Part shown: positions 51,034 to 60,777 of the stretch, in pieces | Numbering within the stretch: position 1 is the stretch's first letter | Layout of the letters: each line of letters starts with the position of its first letter | From: Candidatus Paceibacterota bacterium | GTDB taxonomy: Bacteria; Verrucomicrobiota; Verrucomicrobiia; Limisphaerales; UBA8199 | Direction: 5' to 3' | Assembly (NCBI GenBank): GCA_035452965.1 | Contig: DAOTCE010000007.1 | Coordinates: 1-64,000 of the forward strand | DNA: 64,000 nucleotides | Notes under the pieces: model-generated | The model's database searches: none | What the model was told of the DNA's origin: nothing | What the model saw: the letters and a program-made list of their open reading frames with translations, nothing else | Position numbers and translations under genes: made by a program

Positions 51034-53616
51034 ATGATGAAGCCAACCGCGCCCCGATCCTCTGTCGGCACAATCGGCGACATGATCGCTGTGCGAACTC
51101 CCTTGCCGAGGTCAAGGGTTCAGCCGGTGAACCGCTATCTGGCCACGGCCGCGGCCATTGCCCTGCTGCTGTCGCTGGTAACATCGCTTGTCGCCAGCGA
51201 AGGCCCGGCACTTGTCCCAACGCCCCGCGAAGTGAAGTGGTCGGCTGAGCCTCCGGCCAAGTTAGTGCCCGGGACGGTGGCGATTGTGATGGGCAGCCAG
51301 GCCGCCGCGCCGGAGCACCAGGCCGCGCGGCTGCTGCAAGAGGCTGTCGCCAAGCGCTACGGCCAAACCTGGCCGATCCGCCGCGAGGGCGAAGAGCAGC
51401 CAACCGAAAAGACGCTCGTGCTGCTCGGCCAGCGAGCGACCTGCGCGCGGCTCGATGAGCTGTGCCGAAAACAACGAATCGAGCTGAGTGAAACCTCGCC
51501 GGGTTTCGACGGTTACGTTATAGCCCAGGTCCCCGAAGGTGACCGCCTGGTAGTGGTCGTCGGCGGCTGCAACGCCCGCGGAGTTGAGTATGGGCAGGAT
51601 ACGTTGTTTCAGATGTTGCGCACCTCGGGCAAGGAATTGGAACTGGTGCGCGGCGTCGTGCGCGACGCGCCAGTGGTTCCCTGGCGGGGCCGGCCCCAAA
51701 CTCAAGTCCGTCATTACTTGCGCCCCGGCGAACTGGATCTGTATGTGCTGTCGCGTGTCAACTTCATAGACCTGCGCAGCGGCATTTACGCCTTCGAGGG
51801 GGGCGAGAGGCTGGACAAGGCGGAGATCGCGGAAGCCATCAAGCAGGCGCATCTGCGGGGGATCATCGTGTACGCGACGGTGAACTGCGGCGTGCCGCGG
51901 GCGGCGTATGACAAGGTGCTGGGGACTTATCGCGAGCTGCTGGAGCTGGGGGCGGACGGGTTGTGGCTGTCGTTCGACGACAAAGGGCCGGGCGATGATC
52001 CGGTAGCGTTGGCGAACCGGGTGCTGGAGCTGGGGCGGGAGCGGAAGATCGGCGGGCACTTGATCGCCATCACACCGCCGAAAGGTTCCTATCAGCGGAT
52101 CGTGACGGAGTTCAACCGGAAGATGATGGCGGTGCCCGGCATGGAGCAGGCGATCTGGTTCTGGACCGGGGTGCCGTCGCCAGAGGCGGTGGCGGAAGCG
52201 CGCTCGATCGGGCTCAAGGTAAAACCGGGCTGGTGGCACAACTGGCCGCGGCTGTTCACCCCTCAGTCCTACACCGGGGTGCCACCCCTGTCGCTGGGCT
52301 GGAGCGCGCCGGATTACGACGTGCTCGCCGAAGGCGCCGAATGCCTGGAGGCCGTCATGCCCTGGGGTGGCAACGCCTTCGGCCAGCACTACATCGTGCC
52401 CGTGATTGACTGGTGGGGATGGAACCCTCGCGGCCACGATTGGAACGCGCTACGCAGCAGGATTTTCTCGATTGTCTTTGGCGCAGACCAGGTCGCCGCC
52501 GCGTTGAAGTTCGACGACCGGCTGCAACAACTCTTTGGGCTATTCCGCTACGCGTATAAGCACAGCGACGACCTGCCCTCCTGCCCACCGCGACTCCGCG
52601 CCGCCGCCGATCGCCCGCGCGCTGAGGCTTGGATGGCTGAACTGGCGTCGCTGCTCGATGACCTCACCCGGAAGGCGCCCGGCCAAACGCTGCTCGCCGA
52701 GGCAGCGGTAAAGTCCGACTACCTCGACCGAATGCGACGGGAACTGGAAACGCACCGAACAGCAGCGAGTCTGACTTACCCCGATGATTGGTGGCCGGAC
52801 CAACAACGCAAGATTCTTGACGCGCTCTATGCGGGCGACACCGCCAGCGTGGATCAACTTGCATCCAGCTACCGGGAGCGGGTGCTGCGGGAAGTGGAGC
52901 AGGCGGGTAATGCCATGCCCTCGTATCCGCACATCAAGGACTACGTGAAGTGGTGGCAGAAGCGCGCGTCGCTCGATGCAAAAGGCTGGCAGGCCCTGGT
53001 GGACTCGCGCCAGGAAGCGCTGGCGAAGCGGCTCAAGGATTATTTCTGGTTTACGGTGAACCCCGGTCCAATGCTGGATGGAATGGCGTCCCCGCCGCTC
53101 GGATGGGGCATCGGTCGCTGGCAGGTCAGCAATCGGTTGTTGGCGACCGCCCTGCCCTCCCCCCATGAGTGGTTCTGGGGTGACTGGATGGCCGGCCTGT
53201 ATGATCGTGGCAGCACCCGGGCCGCGGCGTTCGCTGCCGACCGGAAGATGCCAGGCGACGTTGGCGAGTATGCGGAGCTCCAAGCGATCTTGCCCATCTC
53301 GGGTCGGCGTGACCGCCTCGGGCTATTGCTCTTTGCCAGCGCCGCTAATAAGGACCTCTTCTCCAACACCCTAACCAAGTATCGCTGGGCAGGCTACCGA
53401 TTCTTGGAGCTAAAGTGGCAGAACAAGCTGCTCTGGGAAGCCGACCTCGGCTGCCTGCCGGAACGCGGCGAATGGTTCCTGGTCCGCCTCCCGCGACTCC
53501 CCGACGATCTCAAGGACCTGACGCTGCGCCTGCGCGCCGAAGACCGCAAAGTCTCGCAGAACAACTACACCCTCTGCTTCGTCGGGCCAATCCGTCTCCT
53601 GGAACTGCCAGACTGA
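51034..53616 (+). CDS. GH84-like beta-N-acetylglucosaminidase
   Basis: An 860-residue exported protein. The best signal peptide begins at GTG 51127 (NRYLATAAAIALLLSLVTSL), so the listed ATG may be upstream of the true start. A GH20b-like N-terminal domain (about 65-220; GYVIAQVPEGDRLVVVVGG) precedes a TIM barrel whose catalytic pair is probably FDD in GLWLSFDDKGPGDD, the GH84 arrangement. WWHNWPRLF corresponds to the family WWDNYP. The C-terminal 350 residues are helical and then beta. It would remove N-acetylglucosamine from glycans. Some family residues differ, so substrate is uncertain. Confidence 0.75.
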   Translation: MMKPTAPRSSVGTIGDMIAVRTPLPRSRVQPVNRYLATAAAIALLLSLVTSLVASEGPALVPTPREVKWSAEPPAKLVPGTVAIVMGSQAAAPEHQAARLLQEAVAKRYGQTWPIRREGEEQPTEKTLVLLGQRATCARLDELCRKQRIELSETSPGFDGYVIAQVPEGDRLVVVVGGCNARGVEYGQDTLFQMLRTSGKELELVRGVVRDAPVVPWRGRPQTQVRHYLRPGELDLYVLSRVNFIDLRSGIYAFEGGERLDKAEIAEAIKQAHLRGIIVYATVNCGVPRAAYDKVLGTYRELLELGADGLWLSFDDKGPGDDPVALANRVLELGRERKIGGHLIAITPPKGSYQRIVTEFNRKMMAVPGMEQAIWFWTGVPSPEAVAEARSIGLKVKPGWWHNWPRLFTPQSYTGVPPLSLGWSAPDYDVLAEGAECLEAVMPWGGNAFGQHYIVPVIDWWGWNPRGHDWNALRSRIFSIVFGADQVAAALKFDDRLQQLFGLFRYAYKHSDDLPSCPPRLRAAADRPRAEAWMAELASLLDDLTRKAPGQTLLAEAAVKSDYLDRMRRELETHRTAASLTYPDDWWPDQQRKILDALYAGDTASVDQLASSYRERVLREVEQAGNAMPSYPHIKDYVKWWQKRASLDAKGWQALVDSRQEALAKRLKDYFWFTVNPGPMLDGMASPPLGWGIGRWQVSNRLLATALPSPHEWFWGDWMAGLYDRGSTRAAAFAADRKMPGDVGEYAELQAILPISGRRDRLGLLLFASAANKDLFSNTLTKYRWAGYRFLELKWQNKLLWEADLGCLPERGEWFLVRLPRLPDDLKDLTLRLRAEDRKVSQNNYTLCFVGPIRLLELPD

Positions 53617-53636
53617 CCCGCGACGCGCCAGCGCAC

Positions 53637-55013
53637 TCAGGCGCCAGCCAGGTTGTCCGGTGCATCCCAGTTCAGGATGAACTCGATGATGAGGGCACCG
53701 GTGCAGGCCAGTTGCGGCTCGCCAAGACCCTTGCCTGACTTCGAATCGTAGTACTCGTAGAGTGCGTCGGCATTCATGGCGCACCAGTTGAGCAGGTTCT
53801 GTCGAAGCGCCTCGGCGGTCTTCTTATAACCGTAGAACTTCAGGCCCTTGGCAGCAAAGTAGGTTGTCTCCGGCCAACTGGGGCCGCGCCAATATCCGCC
53901 GCTTTCGTAGCGCGGATGGTTGTAGGCCACCGTTGGCATGCCAGGGAATAGCCTCGCAGGGTCTGTCGCCAGCTTAGCCATTGCGCGTGCTTTGGCGCGC
54001 TGCGCCACTCCCGCAAAGAGCGGCAAAAACGAGGCTGGCGACAGTGCCTCGGAGAACTGGCCCGTGTCACGCCGGCGGTCGAGGTAGGCGCCGGCTCTCG
54101 GATTGAAGAGGCGGTCGTTGATCTTCGCCGCCAGAGCCTCGCGCCGGGCGCGCCACCGCTGCGCTTCGTCCGGCAACCCGAGCCACCGCGCCATGCGTTC
54201 CATCGCCCGGTAGAACAGCACCATGTACCCGTTGAGGTCCACCGTCCAGAGTTCCACGCCGTCGTCCCACCGAACGGAGTTGTCCCAGCCCGATTCGAAA
54301 CGGATCGCCTGGTTGTCCTCTTTCGCATTGTGGGTAAGGTCGGCATAGTAGTGGAAGAGACCTTCCGCCTCGCCCCCGCGATCGCGCCACCAGTGTTGCT
54401 CGAATCTGGTGAATTGCCGATAGGCGCTCGCCAGGAAAGTGTTGTGGGGGGCGCGCTGGTGCATAAGCGCGCACACCCAGGGCATCACTGGCGGCTGACC
54501 GTAACGATCACGGACGAGTCCACTGGCGCGAATGTTGTTTATGAGCGCACCGGAAGGCAGCTGGCGGTCGAGGATAATCCGAAGTTGCTCGCGCGCCAAC
54601 TCGCCGTCCCAACGCGAGACAGCCAGCGCATGAAAACTCCCGTCCCAATTCCAGACCCCGCGATACTTGCCAGGCGCGGGGCAGATGCCACGCCGCGGCG
54701 CCCAGGGCAGCGGTTTACCGAGTTCGCCCTCGGTGAGGATATTCCGATACAACACCTCCTTGGCGCGGCGCAGCAGCTCGAAATCCCGCCTCGAAACCTT
54801 CCGGCGCTGCCGCTCAAGCCATCGGTCAGCCGCGGCTTGGCTGGAATCCCAGGATGAGATAACCGGCGCGTTCGTGCCGGCGCGGAGCCGGCAAGCGGCC
54901 CACGCGATCGAACCGAGCATCGCGGTCTTCAGGAACTGCCGGCGCGTAGGGCCGGCTTGGGAAAGGGTGGCTGGGGTGCGGTTCACGCGGACTCTCAGGC
55001 TGGAGGCTACCAT
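53637..55013 (-). CDS. Tat-exported GH63/GH37-like glycosidase
   Basis: A 458-residue protein with a twin-arginine signal (TRRQFLKTAMLGSIAWAA). The (alpha/alpha)6 barrel shows GVWNWDGSFHALAVSRWDGE, FESGWDNSVRWDDG and GGYWRGPSWPETTYFAAKGL, the pattern of trehalase, mannosylglycerate hydrolase and related GH63 enzymes. It should release a glucose- or mannose-type sugar in the periplasm. Its start overlaps the stop of the AGE gene by one base (TGATG), so they are coupled. Confidence 0.85.
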   Translation of the reverse strand: MVASSLRVRVNRTPATLSQAGPTRRQFLKTAMLGSIAWAACRLRAGTNAPVISSWDSSQAAADRWLERQRRKVSRRDFELLRRAKEVLYRNILTEGELGKPLPWAPRRGICPAPGKYRGVWNWDGSFHALAVSRWDGELAREQLRIILDRQLPSGALINNIRASGLVRDRYGQPPVMPWVCALMHQRAPHNTFLASAYRQFTRFEQHWWRDRGGEAEGLFHYYADLTHNAKEDNQAIRFESGWDNSVRWDDGVELWTVDLNGYMVLFYRAMERMARWLGLPDEAQRWRARREALAAKINDRLFNPRAGAYLDRRRDTGQFSEALSPASFLPLFAGVAQRAKARAMAKLATDPARLFPGMPTVAYNHPRYESGGYWRGPSWPETTYFAAKGLKFYGYKKTAEALRQNLLNWCAMNADALYEYYDSKSGKGLGEPQLACTGALIIEFILNWDAPDNLAGA

Positions 55014-56428
55014 CAGCGTTGGAGAAAGCTGGAAGACCTCCCGTTGCGCTCCTTGAGACGCTTAAGGATCAGCAGCGCAAGCATGACGCCCCTCGGCTCG
55101 TGCAGGGTGAGCGAGCCGGTATAGATGCCCTCCGGCCGCCTCAACGCGGCAGCGTAGATCGTCTCGAACCATTCAATCGCGTCGGGCGAAAGTGTGTGCT
55201 CGATGGCCAGAAGCGTAAACAACAGGTAATCGTAAATGGCGGCGTCAGGCTCTGGCTTCCCGGCGCGCTGCTTCAGACTTTCCGGGCCATCGAATTCCTG
55301 CGGTCCGCCATTGCCCGCGCTACTCCAATGCGCGCGCAACGTCTGAAAGCCCAGTGCCAGGCCGTCATAAAACATCTCCCGGTTGTCGAGCCTGAGGGCC
55401 TCGAACATGACGTTGAAAGCGGCCTGAATCGTGTGCCAGCCCAGGATCTGGTGAGCCCAGTCATAGTCTTTAGTCCATTGGCTCAGGTAGTCCCGGGAAT
55501 AGGGTTGGTACAGATGGTCCAGGCATTCCCAGGCGAATCCTTCATCCCGCTGCCAGTGCCGGGTCAGGATGCTCCGCACACAAAAGCGCGCGATGCGTTC
55601 CAGTCTTTCATCCGGCGTGTGCGACAGGAATTGGGTCAGGGGAAAGAGCAAGTGCACCCAGGTGCCGAGGCGCTTGATCCCCGGCTCATAGACCGGCCCG
55701 TGCCCGGCGCCAAGGTATTCCGGCGCGAGCACGGTCCGGGTGGCGGCCAAAGTAGTTTCCAAAGCGAGCTTCCTGGCCTCATCGTCGCCTGTCGCCTTGT
55801 AGTATTCCTGGAGGCCGAGCACCATGTACACGTCGGCGTAGATATCCAGAAATCCTTCTTTCGGCTTCCAGTCCCGGCTGTAGAGCGTTCCCCAGTGACC
55901 ACCCGCAACGCGGCCTTGCCGGACCAACGCCTCCTTGCCCTGCCGCGCCGCCGCAAGGTGTTCTGGGTCCTTCCCGAAGTTGTTATGCAGAAATGAGAAA
56001 AGCCAGAGCAGCCGGCCCTGAGAATACAAATCCTTGTCGGTGGTCTGGCAAGCCTTGGTCTTCTTGTCCGGGCGCAGATATCCGCCATGCTCGCGATCTA
56101 TGCCGTGGGCTTGCCAGAAGGCAATAGTATCGACTGCAAGTTGCTCTTCATACCAACGTTCGATCTCCCCGAGCCGCCACTTCCCGATGCGGGCAACGGA
56201 GCCATCAAGATTCATTCGGCATGGCAAGGCTGAGCGGGCCGGCGATTCTCGAACTTCTCCGCGATTCGAAGCCCCGGCCCCGCTGCGCTGCTCCGCCGCC
56301 CCAGCGGGTCTCTCCTCCAGCATCGGCAGCGAGAACGCCATGCCCCCGGTGGCGACGGACGAGAGGAACGATCTACGCCTGATCTTCTCTCCCTCGCTCA
56401 TATGACCGGGCCAGCCATGCTGAATCAT
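55013..56428 (-). CDS. Tat-exported AGE-family epimerase/isomerase
   Basis: A 471-residue protein with a Tat signal (IRRRSFLSSVATGGMAFSL). The catalytic barrel resembles N-acylglucosamine 2-epimerase and cellobiose 2-epimerase: GIDREHGGYL, LYSQGRLLWLFSFLHNNFG, GFLDIYADVYMVLGLQEYY and KDYDWAHQILGWHTIQAAFN. The expected role is epimerisation or isomerisation of a sugar, or a polysaccharide lyase-like variant. Middle gene of a three-gene minus operon (beta-propeller, AGE, glycosidase). Confidence 0.85.
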   Translation of the reverse strand: MIQHGWPGHMSEGEKIRRRSFLSSVATGGMAFSLPMLEERPAGAAEQRSGAGASNRGEVRESPARSALPCRMNLDGSVARIGKWRLGEIERWYEEQLAVDTIAFWQAHGIDREHGGYLRPDKKTKACQTTDKDLYSQGRLLWLFSFLHNNFGKDPEHLAAARQGKEALVRQGRVAGGHWGTLYSRDWKPKEGFLDIYADVYMVLGLQEYYKATGDDEARKLALETTLAATRTVLAPEYLGAGHGPVYEPGIKRLGTWVHLLFPLTQFLSHTPDERLERIARFCVRSILTRHWQRDEGFAWECLDHLYQPYSRDYLSQWTKDYDWAHQILGWHTIQAAFNVMFEALRLDNREMFYDGLALGFQTLRAHWSSAGNGGPQEFDGPESLKQRAGKPEPDAAIYDYLLFTLLAIEHTLSPDAIEWFETIYAAALRRPEGIYTGSLTLHEPRGVMLALLILKRLKERNGRSSSFLQR

Positions 56429-56437
56429 GCAAAAAGC

Positions 56438-58018
56438 CTAAATACCTCCGCGGTCGGCGAACTGAAATGCGTATAGATCCAGGTCGCGGATCACAAAGTG
56501 CAGGCGCACGGGCTTCCCCGCCAGTTCCTTCAAGGAACTCTCGCCCTTCCATTTCACGACCCGGCTGATTTCGTTGGCCGTATGCACCAAGTCGCAGTCC
56601 TGCAGTGTGTGGTTCGGAATCGCCTGCCCTTGCTCATCGAGCAGCTCGACCCGAAGTTCGCCACAGGCCGAGGTGTTGACGTTCAGCAGCAGTTGCTCAC
56701 CCGTGAACCGCAGCAGCGGGGTGGTAAACTCGCCCCCCGCGAACGCCGCCCGCACGGACACAAACCCGTCCCGGCGCAAGACGACCCGGCTGATGGCCGC
56801 CGGTCCGGTGGGCGCAACGTCGGCTGCCGTCAACAGCCGGTTGTTCTCATCATTCCTGTCCCACCCGTGCGTCGCGCTGGTGCCGAGGTAATACATGTAT
56901 AACTCGCGATCGTTGGCAGCGGGCACGACGCCATAGACCATGTAAACGCGCTTTGAATCAAACTCGCCCTTCATTCCCAGGCCCACGAACGGGCGGTGGT
57001 CGTACCGCTCCCACTTGAGGCCGTCCCGGCTGCTGGCGAAGCAGGTGTCCAGCACACCCGCATTGATCGGCGCCTGCTTGCGAAACTCGGCAATTTGCCC
57101 CCCGTAGTGGTAATACTCGGTCGGAAACATCAAGTAGGCATCCTCCGCCCAGGGATACTTGAGCGCCCCGTTCGTGTACAGGTCCAGCAGCGCGATGCGC
57201 TCTTTCCTGGGGGACTCCGAGCGCACGACGTGCTCGGGATCCGCCTGCATGACCACTGGGCAGTCATCCACCTTGGCAAAGAAACTCAGCTCCGGAGATT
57301 CCGCGCGGGCAATGGTCCGGCCTTGCGACCCAAACTCGCGCATGTTCTTGCGAAAGTAAGCCACGTACTTCCGGATGCGCTCATCCCAGAAAATCACGTT
57401 CTGCGAATCCAGATGATGCGGCTTGACGGTGTTGTTAAACGTAATCACGTTTGTGAAGGCGCGCTTCCAGTGCACGCCGTCCGCGGAGGAGAAAATCTGG
57501 AGCTGGCTGTCGAACTCCGGAGGATTGGCCACTAGCTTGAACCGTTCGCCGCCGCCCGCCTTTGGGTCCACGAATACCATCAATCCATGGGTCCCGCCTT
57601 CGACGCCTCCAACGCCCCGACCCAGCACGAGGTTGGGAGGCAGGTTCGAGCCGTTTGCGGCGCCGCGCCCTGTCAGGTTCAGGTTCGGCCTTACCCAGTG
57701 AATGCCGTCGCTTGAACGCGCGTATAAGATGCTCGCCCCCGCCGTGTACCAGAGATGGTAGACTCCCGCATCATGCAGCACCGAGTGGTATCCTCCCAGC
57801 GCCAAATCCGGCTCCGAGATAATGGCGCGATCGCCGGTCTTGCAAGGCGAGTGGACGACAAACTGTATCCCTTTGGCTTGCTGGACGAATTTCTCATCCA
57901 TCAGCAGTTGCCGACGGCTGCCGACGGAGAACGGCTCCCCGGCCGCCAGGGTGGAGAGTCCGCAGAGAATCAAGGCTAGCTGGGTGGCGTGCCTGCACAT
58001 TCGAGCTGGTTGTTGCAT
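56438..58018 (-). CDS. Secreted beta-propeller protein, GH43/GH32-like
   Basis: About 526 residues from ATG 58018 (or 58000), signal peptide ending near STLAAG. Repeated blades contain YHLWYTAGASILYARSSDGI (then HWVRPNL), FKLVANPPEFDSQLQIFSSA and TCFASSRDGLKWERYDH, as in five-bladed GH43/GH32 hydrolase-like proteins. RRQLLMDEKFVQQ near the N-terminus recalls the DDYLVASK start of the protein at 60778, to which it is related. Substrate unknown. First gene of its operon, 9 bp before the AGE gene. Confidence 0.8.
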   Translation of the reverse strand: MQQPARMCRHATQLALILCGLSTLAAGEPFSVGSRRQLLMDEKFVQQAKGIQFVVHSPCKTGDRAIISEPDLALGGYHSVLHDAGVYHLWYTAGASILYARSSDGIHWVRPNLNLTGRGAANGSNLPPNLVLGRGVGGVEGGTHGLMVFVDPKAGGGERFKLVANPPEFDSQLQIFSSADGVHWKRAFTNVITFNNTVKPHHLDSQNVIFWDERIRKYVAYFRKNMREFGSQGRTIARAESPELSFFAKVDDCPVVMQADPEHVVRSESPRKERIALLDLYTNGALKYPWAEDAYLMFPTEYYHYGGQIAEFRKQAPINAGVLDTCFASSRDGLKWERYDHRPFVGLGMKGEFDSKRVYMVYGVVPAANDRELYMYYLGTSATHGWDRNDENNRLLTAADVAPTGPAAISRVVLRRDGFVSVRAAFAGGEFTTPLLRFTGEQLLLNVNTSACGELRVELLDEQGQAIPNHTLQDCDLVHTANEISRVVKWKGESSLKELAGKPVRLHFVIRDLDLYAFQFADRGGI

Positions 58019-58182
58019 AACAATAAGGTGTCTGCAGGTGTCGGTTGATGCAAAAGCATGATTTCGCACTTCGTCGCTGTCAACCCGATTGAGGTTTGAC
58101 GCCACCGAGATAACCTGTTCATCTGCTAGACAAGCTGAAGCCGCTTGCGCCATTGGGTGGCTCGGGCAAGGCTAACTCAGGC

Positions 58183-59292
58183 ATGAAGACTGAACGCACT
58201 TCCCGGCTGCCGGTGTTCTACACGCATGCGATCGGCTCCCTGCCGCGGCCGCAGGCCGTTCGCGACTTGCTGGCGCGGCGGGCCGAGCTGCCGCCCGAGC
58301 GGTTTGCCGCGGCCATGGACGATATGGTGCGGTTTGCCATCCGGCTCCAGGAGCAGGCTGGCATTGACGTGATCAGCGACGGTGAATGGCGCCGGGTGCA
58401 ATACGTGGACGAATTCCTGGATCGCATTGGCGGCTTCGAGGCCATTGACCGCTACGAACACCAGGGCGAGGTGAAATACCGGCGCGTCATTGTGCGGCGC
58501 CTGGAATTGCGCGAGCCGGTGTTCGCCCGGGATGCCGCCTTTCTGCGCGCCAACACGGACCGCTGCACCAAGTTTGCCTTGCCCAGCCCGTTCCTGATCG
58601 CCATCCGCTATTGGAAGGTCGAACACAGCGCCCGCGCCTACCCGACCTGCGAGCACTTCATGGAGCACCTGGCCGAGGCGCTGGCGCGCGAGGCCCAGGC
58701 GCTCGCCGCGGCGGGCATTGACGTCGTGCAGCTTGATGATCCCGCGCTCACCTACTTCTGCGACCGCAAACTCATGGCCGGCGAGGATAGCCACGACGAG
58801 CGTTTACGCCGGGGTTGGGACATCGAGCGGCAATTCCCCCTGGCCGTCACCGCGATCAACCAAATTGTGGAGGGACTGCATGCAGAGGTCCACCTGCATT
58901 GCTGCCACAGCGTGTATAAACGCCGCAGCGATGTCACCGGCGATTACAAGCCCATCCTGCCCCGGTTGAAAGACGCGAGGCTCGACCGCGTGAACCTGGA
59001 GTTTGCCTACCAACATACCGGGGACATCAGCGACCTGAAATATCTGCCCGCGCACATGGGCGTCGGCATGGGCGTGGTGGACGTGCGGACAGAATCGCCG
59101 CAGTCGGTCGAGGCCATCGAGAGTCTCGCGGCGGCCGGAGCGCAGGCGATTGGAGCGGAACGCATCGCCCTTAACCCCGATTGCGGCTTTGCACCAAACT
59201 CCGCCGAGCCGCCGACTATTGACGAAGCCTACGAGAAGTTGAAACGCCTGGCGGAAGCTGCCACACGACTTCGACGCCGCTTTGCCAAGTAG
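58183..59292 (+). CDS. MetE/UROD-like methyltransferase (methionine synthase II C-terminal type)
   Basis: About 369 residues from ATG 58183. YTHAIGSLPRP and DVISDGEWRR at the N-terminus, VQLDDPALTYF, VHLHCCHSVYK (His-x-Cys zinc ligands) and IALNPDCGFAP (third Cys) match the cobalamin-independent methionine synthase catalytic barrel. Standing alone without the MetE N-terminal half, it may transfer methyl groups between a small methylated compound and a thiol. It is placed among glycan genes, which is unusual; the NAGPA-like gene follows at 6 bp. Confidence 0.88.
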   Translation: MKTERTSRLPVFYTHAIGSLPRPQAVRDLLARRAELPPERFAAAMDDMVRFAIRLQEQAGIDVISDGEWRRVQYVDEFLDRIGGFEAIDRYEHQGEVKYRRVIVRRLELREPVFARDAAFLRANTDRCTKFALPSPFLIAIRYWKVEHSARAYPTCEHFMEHLAEALAREAQALAAAGIDVVQLDDPALTYFCDRKLMAGEDSHDERLRRGWDIERQFPLAVTAINQIVEGLHAEVHLHCCHSVYKRRSDVTGDYKPILPRLKDARLDRVNLEFAYQHTGDISDLKYLPAHMGVGMGVVDVRTESPQSVEAIESLAAAGAQAIGAERIALNPDCGFAPNSAEPPTIDEAYEKLKRLAEAATRLRRRFAK

Positions 59293-59298
59293 CTTGCT

Positions 59299-60774
59299 AT
59301 GAAGCTGAAGACCCTCTCCTTCCACTCTGCCGCGGCTTTAGCCTTCGCTCTCGGCGCTGGTTCAGCTTCTTCCCAATGGTCCTTCGTCGCGCCGGGCCTC
59401 GACTACCGGGAGTATAGTCTCCCCGGACCTGTGCGCGTCTTTGTGGCCCGGGCCGACCGCAGCAAAGACACCTGGACCGTTGACTCTATGAAAGGCCAAG
59501 GCACGATGAAAGGCGGCCACGAGACCGTTCCCAACATGGCGGCGCGCTACGACGACTCCGTAACCTTTGACGGCCACCGTTACGCGGTCAAGGTTGCGAT
59601 CAACGGAGACTACTACAACCCCAGAACCGGCGTGCCGTTTGAGGGCCAAATCATGGCTGGCTGGTTTGCCAAACGCTTTGGGGAATATAGCGGCATTAGC
59701 GGCTTCGTCTGGACAAGCGACCGCCGGGCGTTCCTGGGCGGCAATGTGCGGAATGGCCCGCCGCTGCAGCGCGTTGTCTTTGCCGATGGCGCGACGATGC
59801 GAGTCGACCAACTCAACGCGCCGCGCCCCGATAACTCGCTCGCCCTCTACACGTGGCATTTCGCGGCAAACACCGGCACCAGTCCCGGCGGCGCAGAGGT
59901 CCTTATCCGCATGCACGCCCCCCTGGGACTTGGATCGGGAACGCAAGGCCAGATTGTCAAGGTCGGCGAAAGCGCTGGCGCCACTCCCCTGCCCTTCAAC
60001 CACGTCGTCCTCTCCGCTCACGGCAAAGCCGCCGCCGAACTCCTGCGCCACGCGCGCGCGGGCCAATCACTTTCCTTCCAGCTCGGCCTCAAGGACCATG
60101 GCAGCGAGGCCAGCGGCTTGGCCCCTCAGAACTGGCGCAATGCCTACGCCAGCATCGGCGGCCCAAAACGGATCCTCGTCAACGGCAAAGTACCGCGCGA
60201 CTGGGAGGCCAAAGCGAAGAAATATGCCGAACAAGGCAGAAGACACGGTTCTGTCGTCAAGGATCCGCGCACGGCCATCGCCTTCAACGAGCGCCACCTT
60301 TTCTTCCTCGTCATTGATGGGCGTTCCAGGCAAAGCCTCGGCATGACTTTTACCGAGACGGGCTTCTTCTGCCGAGACGAACTCAAAGTCACCGATGCCA
60401 TCCTGCAGGACGGCGGTGGCTCCTCGACGCTGTGGGTGGACGGCCAGGTCAAAAACACTCCATCTGGCAAGGGCAAGGACGAGAAGTACGGCATACTCCG
60501 CGCGGTGTCCAACGGCTACTTCATCGCCGAGGTCTTGCCGCCGAAGATGTCCACCCGGTTCCAGGCCGGCCAGAACGTGCGCATCGCAGGCAAACTCCGC
60601 CTGGGGCCAGGTACCACGTTCGGCACGCTGGACAATTCCGCCGATGCCGCCACGGGCACCATCTTGCCGGAGTCCTTGAATGGTGTCTTCGCCAAAGGCA
60701 ATCATTGGTGGCTCTGCCGTGTCGGAGCGACTGACGGCTGGGCCTCACTCAACCAAATCACCGCTGCTCCTTAA
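59299..60774 (+). CDS. Secreted phosphodiester glycosidase (NAGPA-like)
   Basis: A 491-residue protein with signal peptide. The NAGPA domain (about 35-410) shows AINGDYYNPRTGVPFEGQI, DELKVTDAILQDGGGSSTLW and V-x-NTP, the fold of N-acetylglucosamine-1-phosphodiester alpha-N-acetylglucosaminidase, which uncovers or cleaves phosphodiester-linked sugars. The C-terminal 75 residues look like an SH3-like strand domain ending NHWWLCRVGATDGWASLNQI. It probably acts on cell-envelope or extracellular glycan phosphodiesters. Confidence 0.88.
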   Translation: MKLKTLSFHSAAALAFALGAGSASSQWSFVAPGLDYREYSLPGPVRVFVARADRSKDTWTVDSMKGQGTMKGGHETVPNMAARYDDSVTFDGHRYAVKVAINGDYYNPRTGVPFEGQIMAGWFAKRFGEYSGISGFVWTSDRRAFLGGNVRNGPPLQRVVFADGATMRVDQLNAPRPDNSLALYTWHFAANTGTSPGGAEVLIRMHAPLGLGSGTQGQIVKVGESAGATPLPFNHVVLSAHGKAAAELLRHARAGQSLSFQLGLKDHGSEASGLAPQNWRNAYASIGGPKRILVNGKVPRDWEAKAKKYAEQGRRHGSVVKDPRTAIAFNERHLFFLVIDGRSRQSLGMTFTETGFFCRDELKVTDAILQDGGGSSTLWVDGQVKNTPSGKGKDEKYGILRAVSNGYFIAEVLPPKMSTRFQAGQNVRIAGKLRLGPGTTFGTLDNSADAATGTILPESLNGVFAKGNHWWLCRVGATDGWASLNQITAAP

Positions 60775-60777
60775 CTT

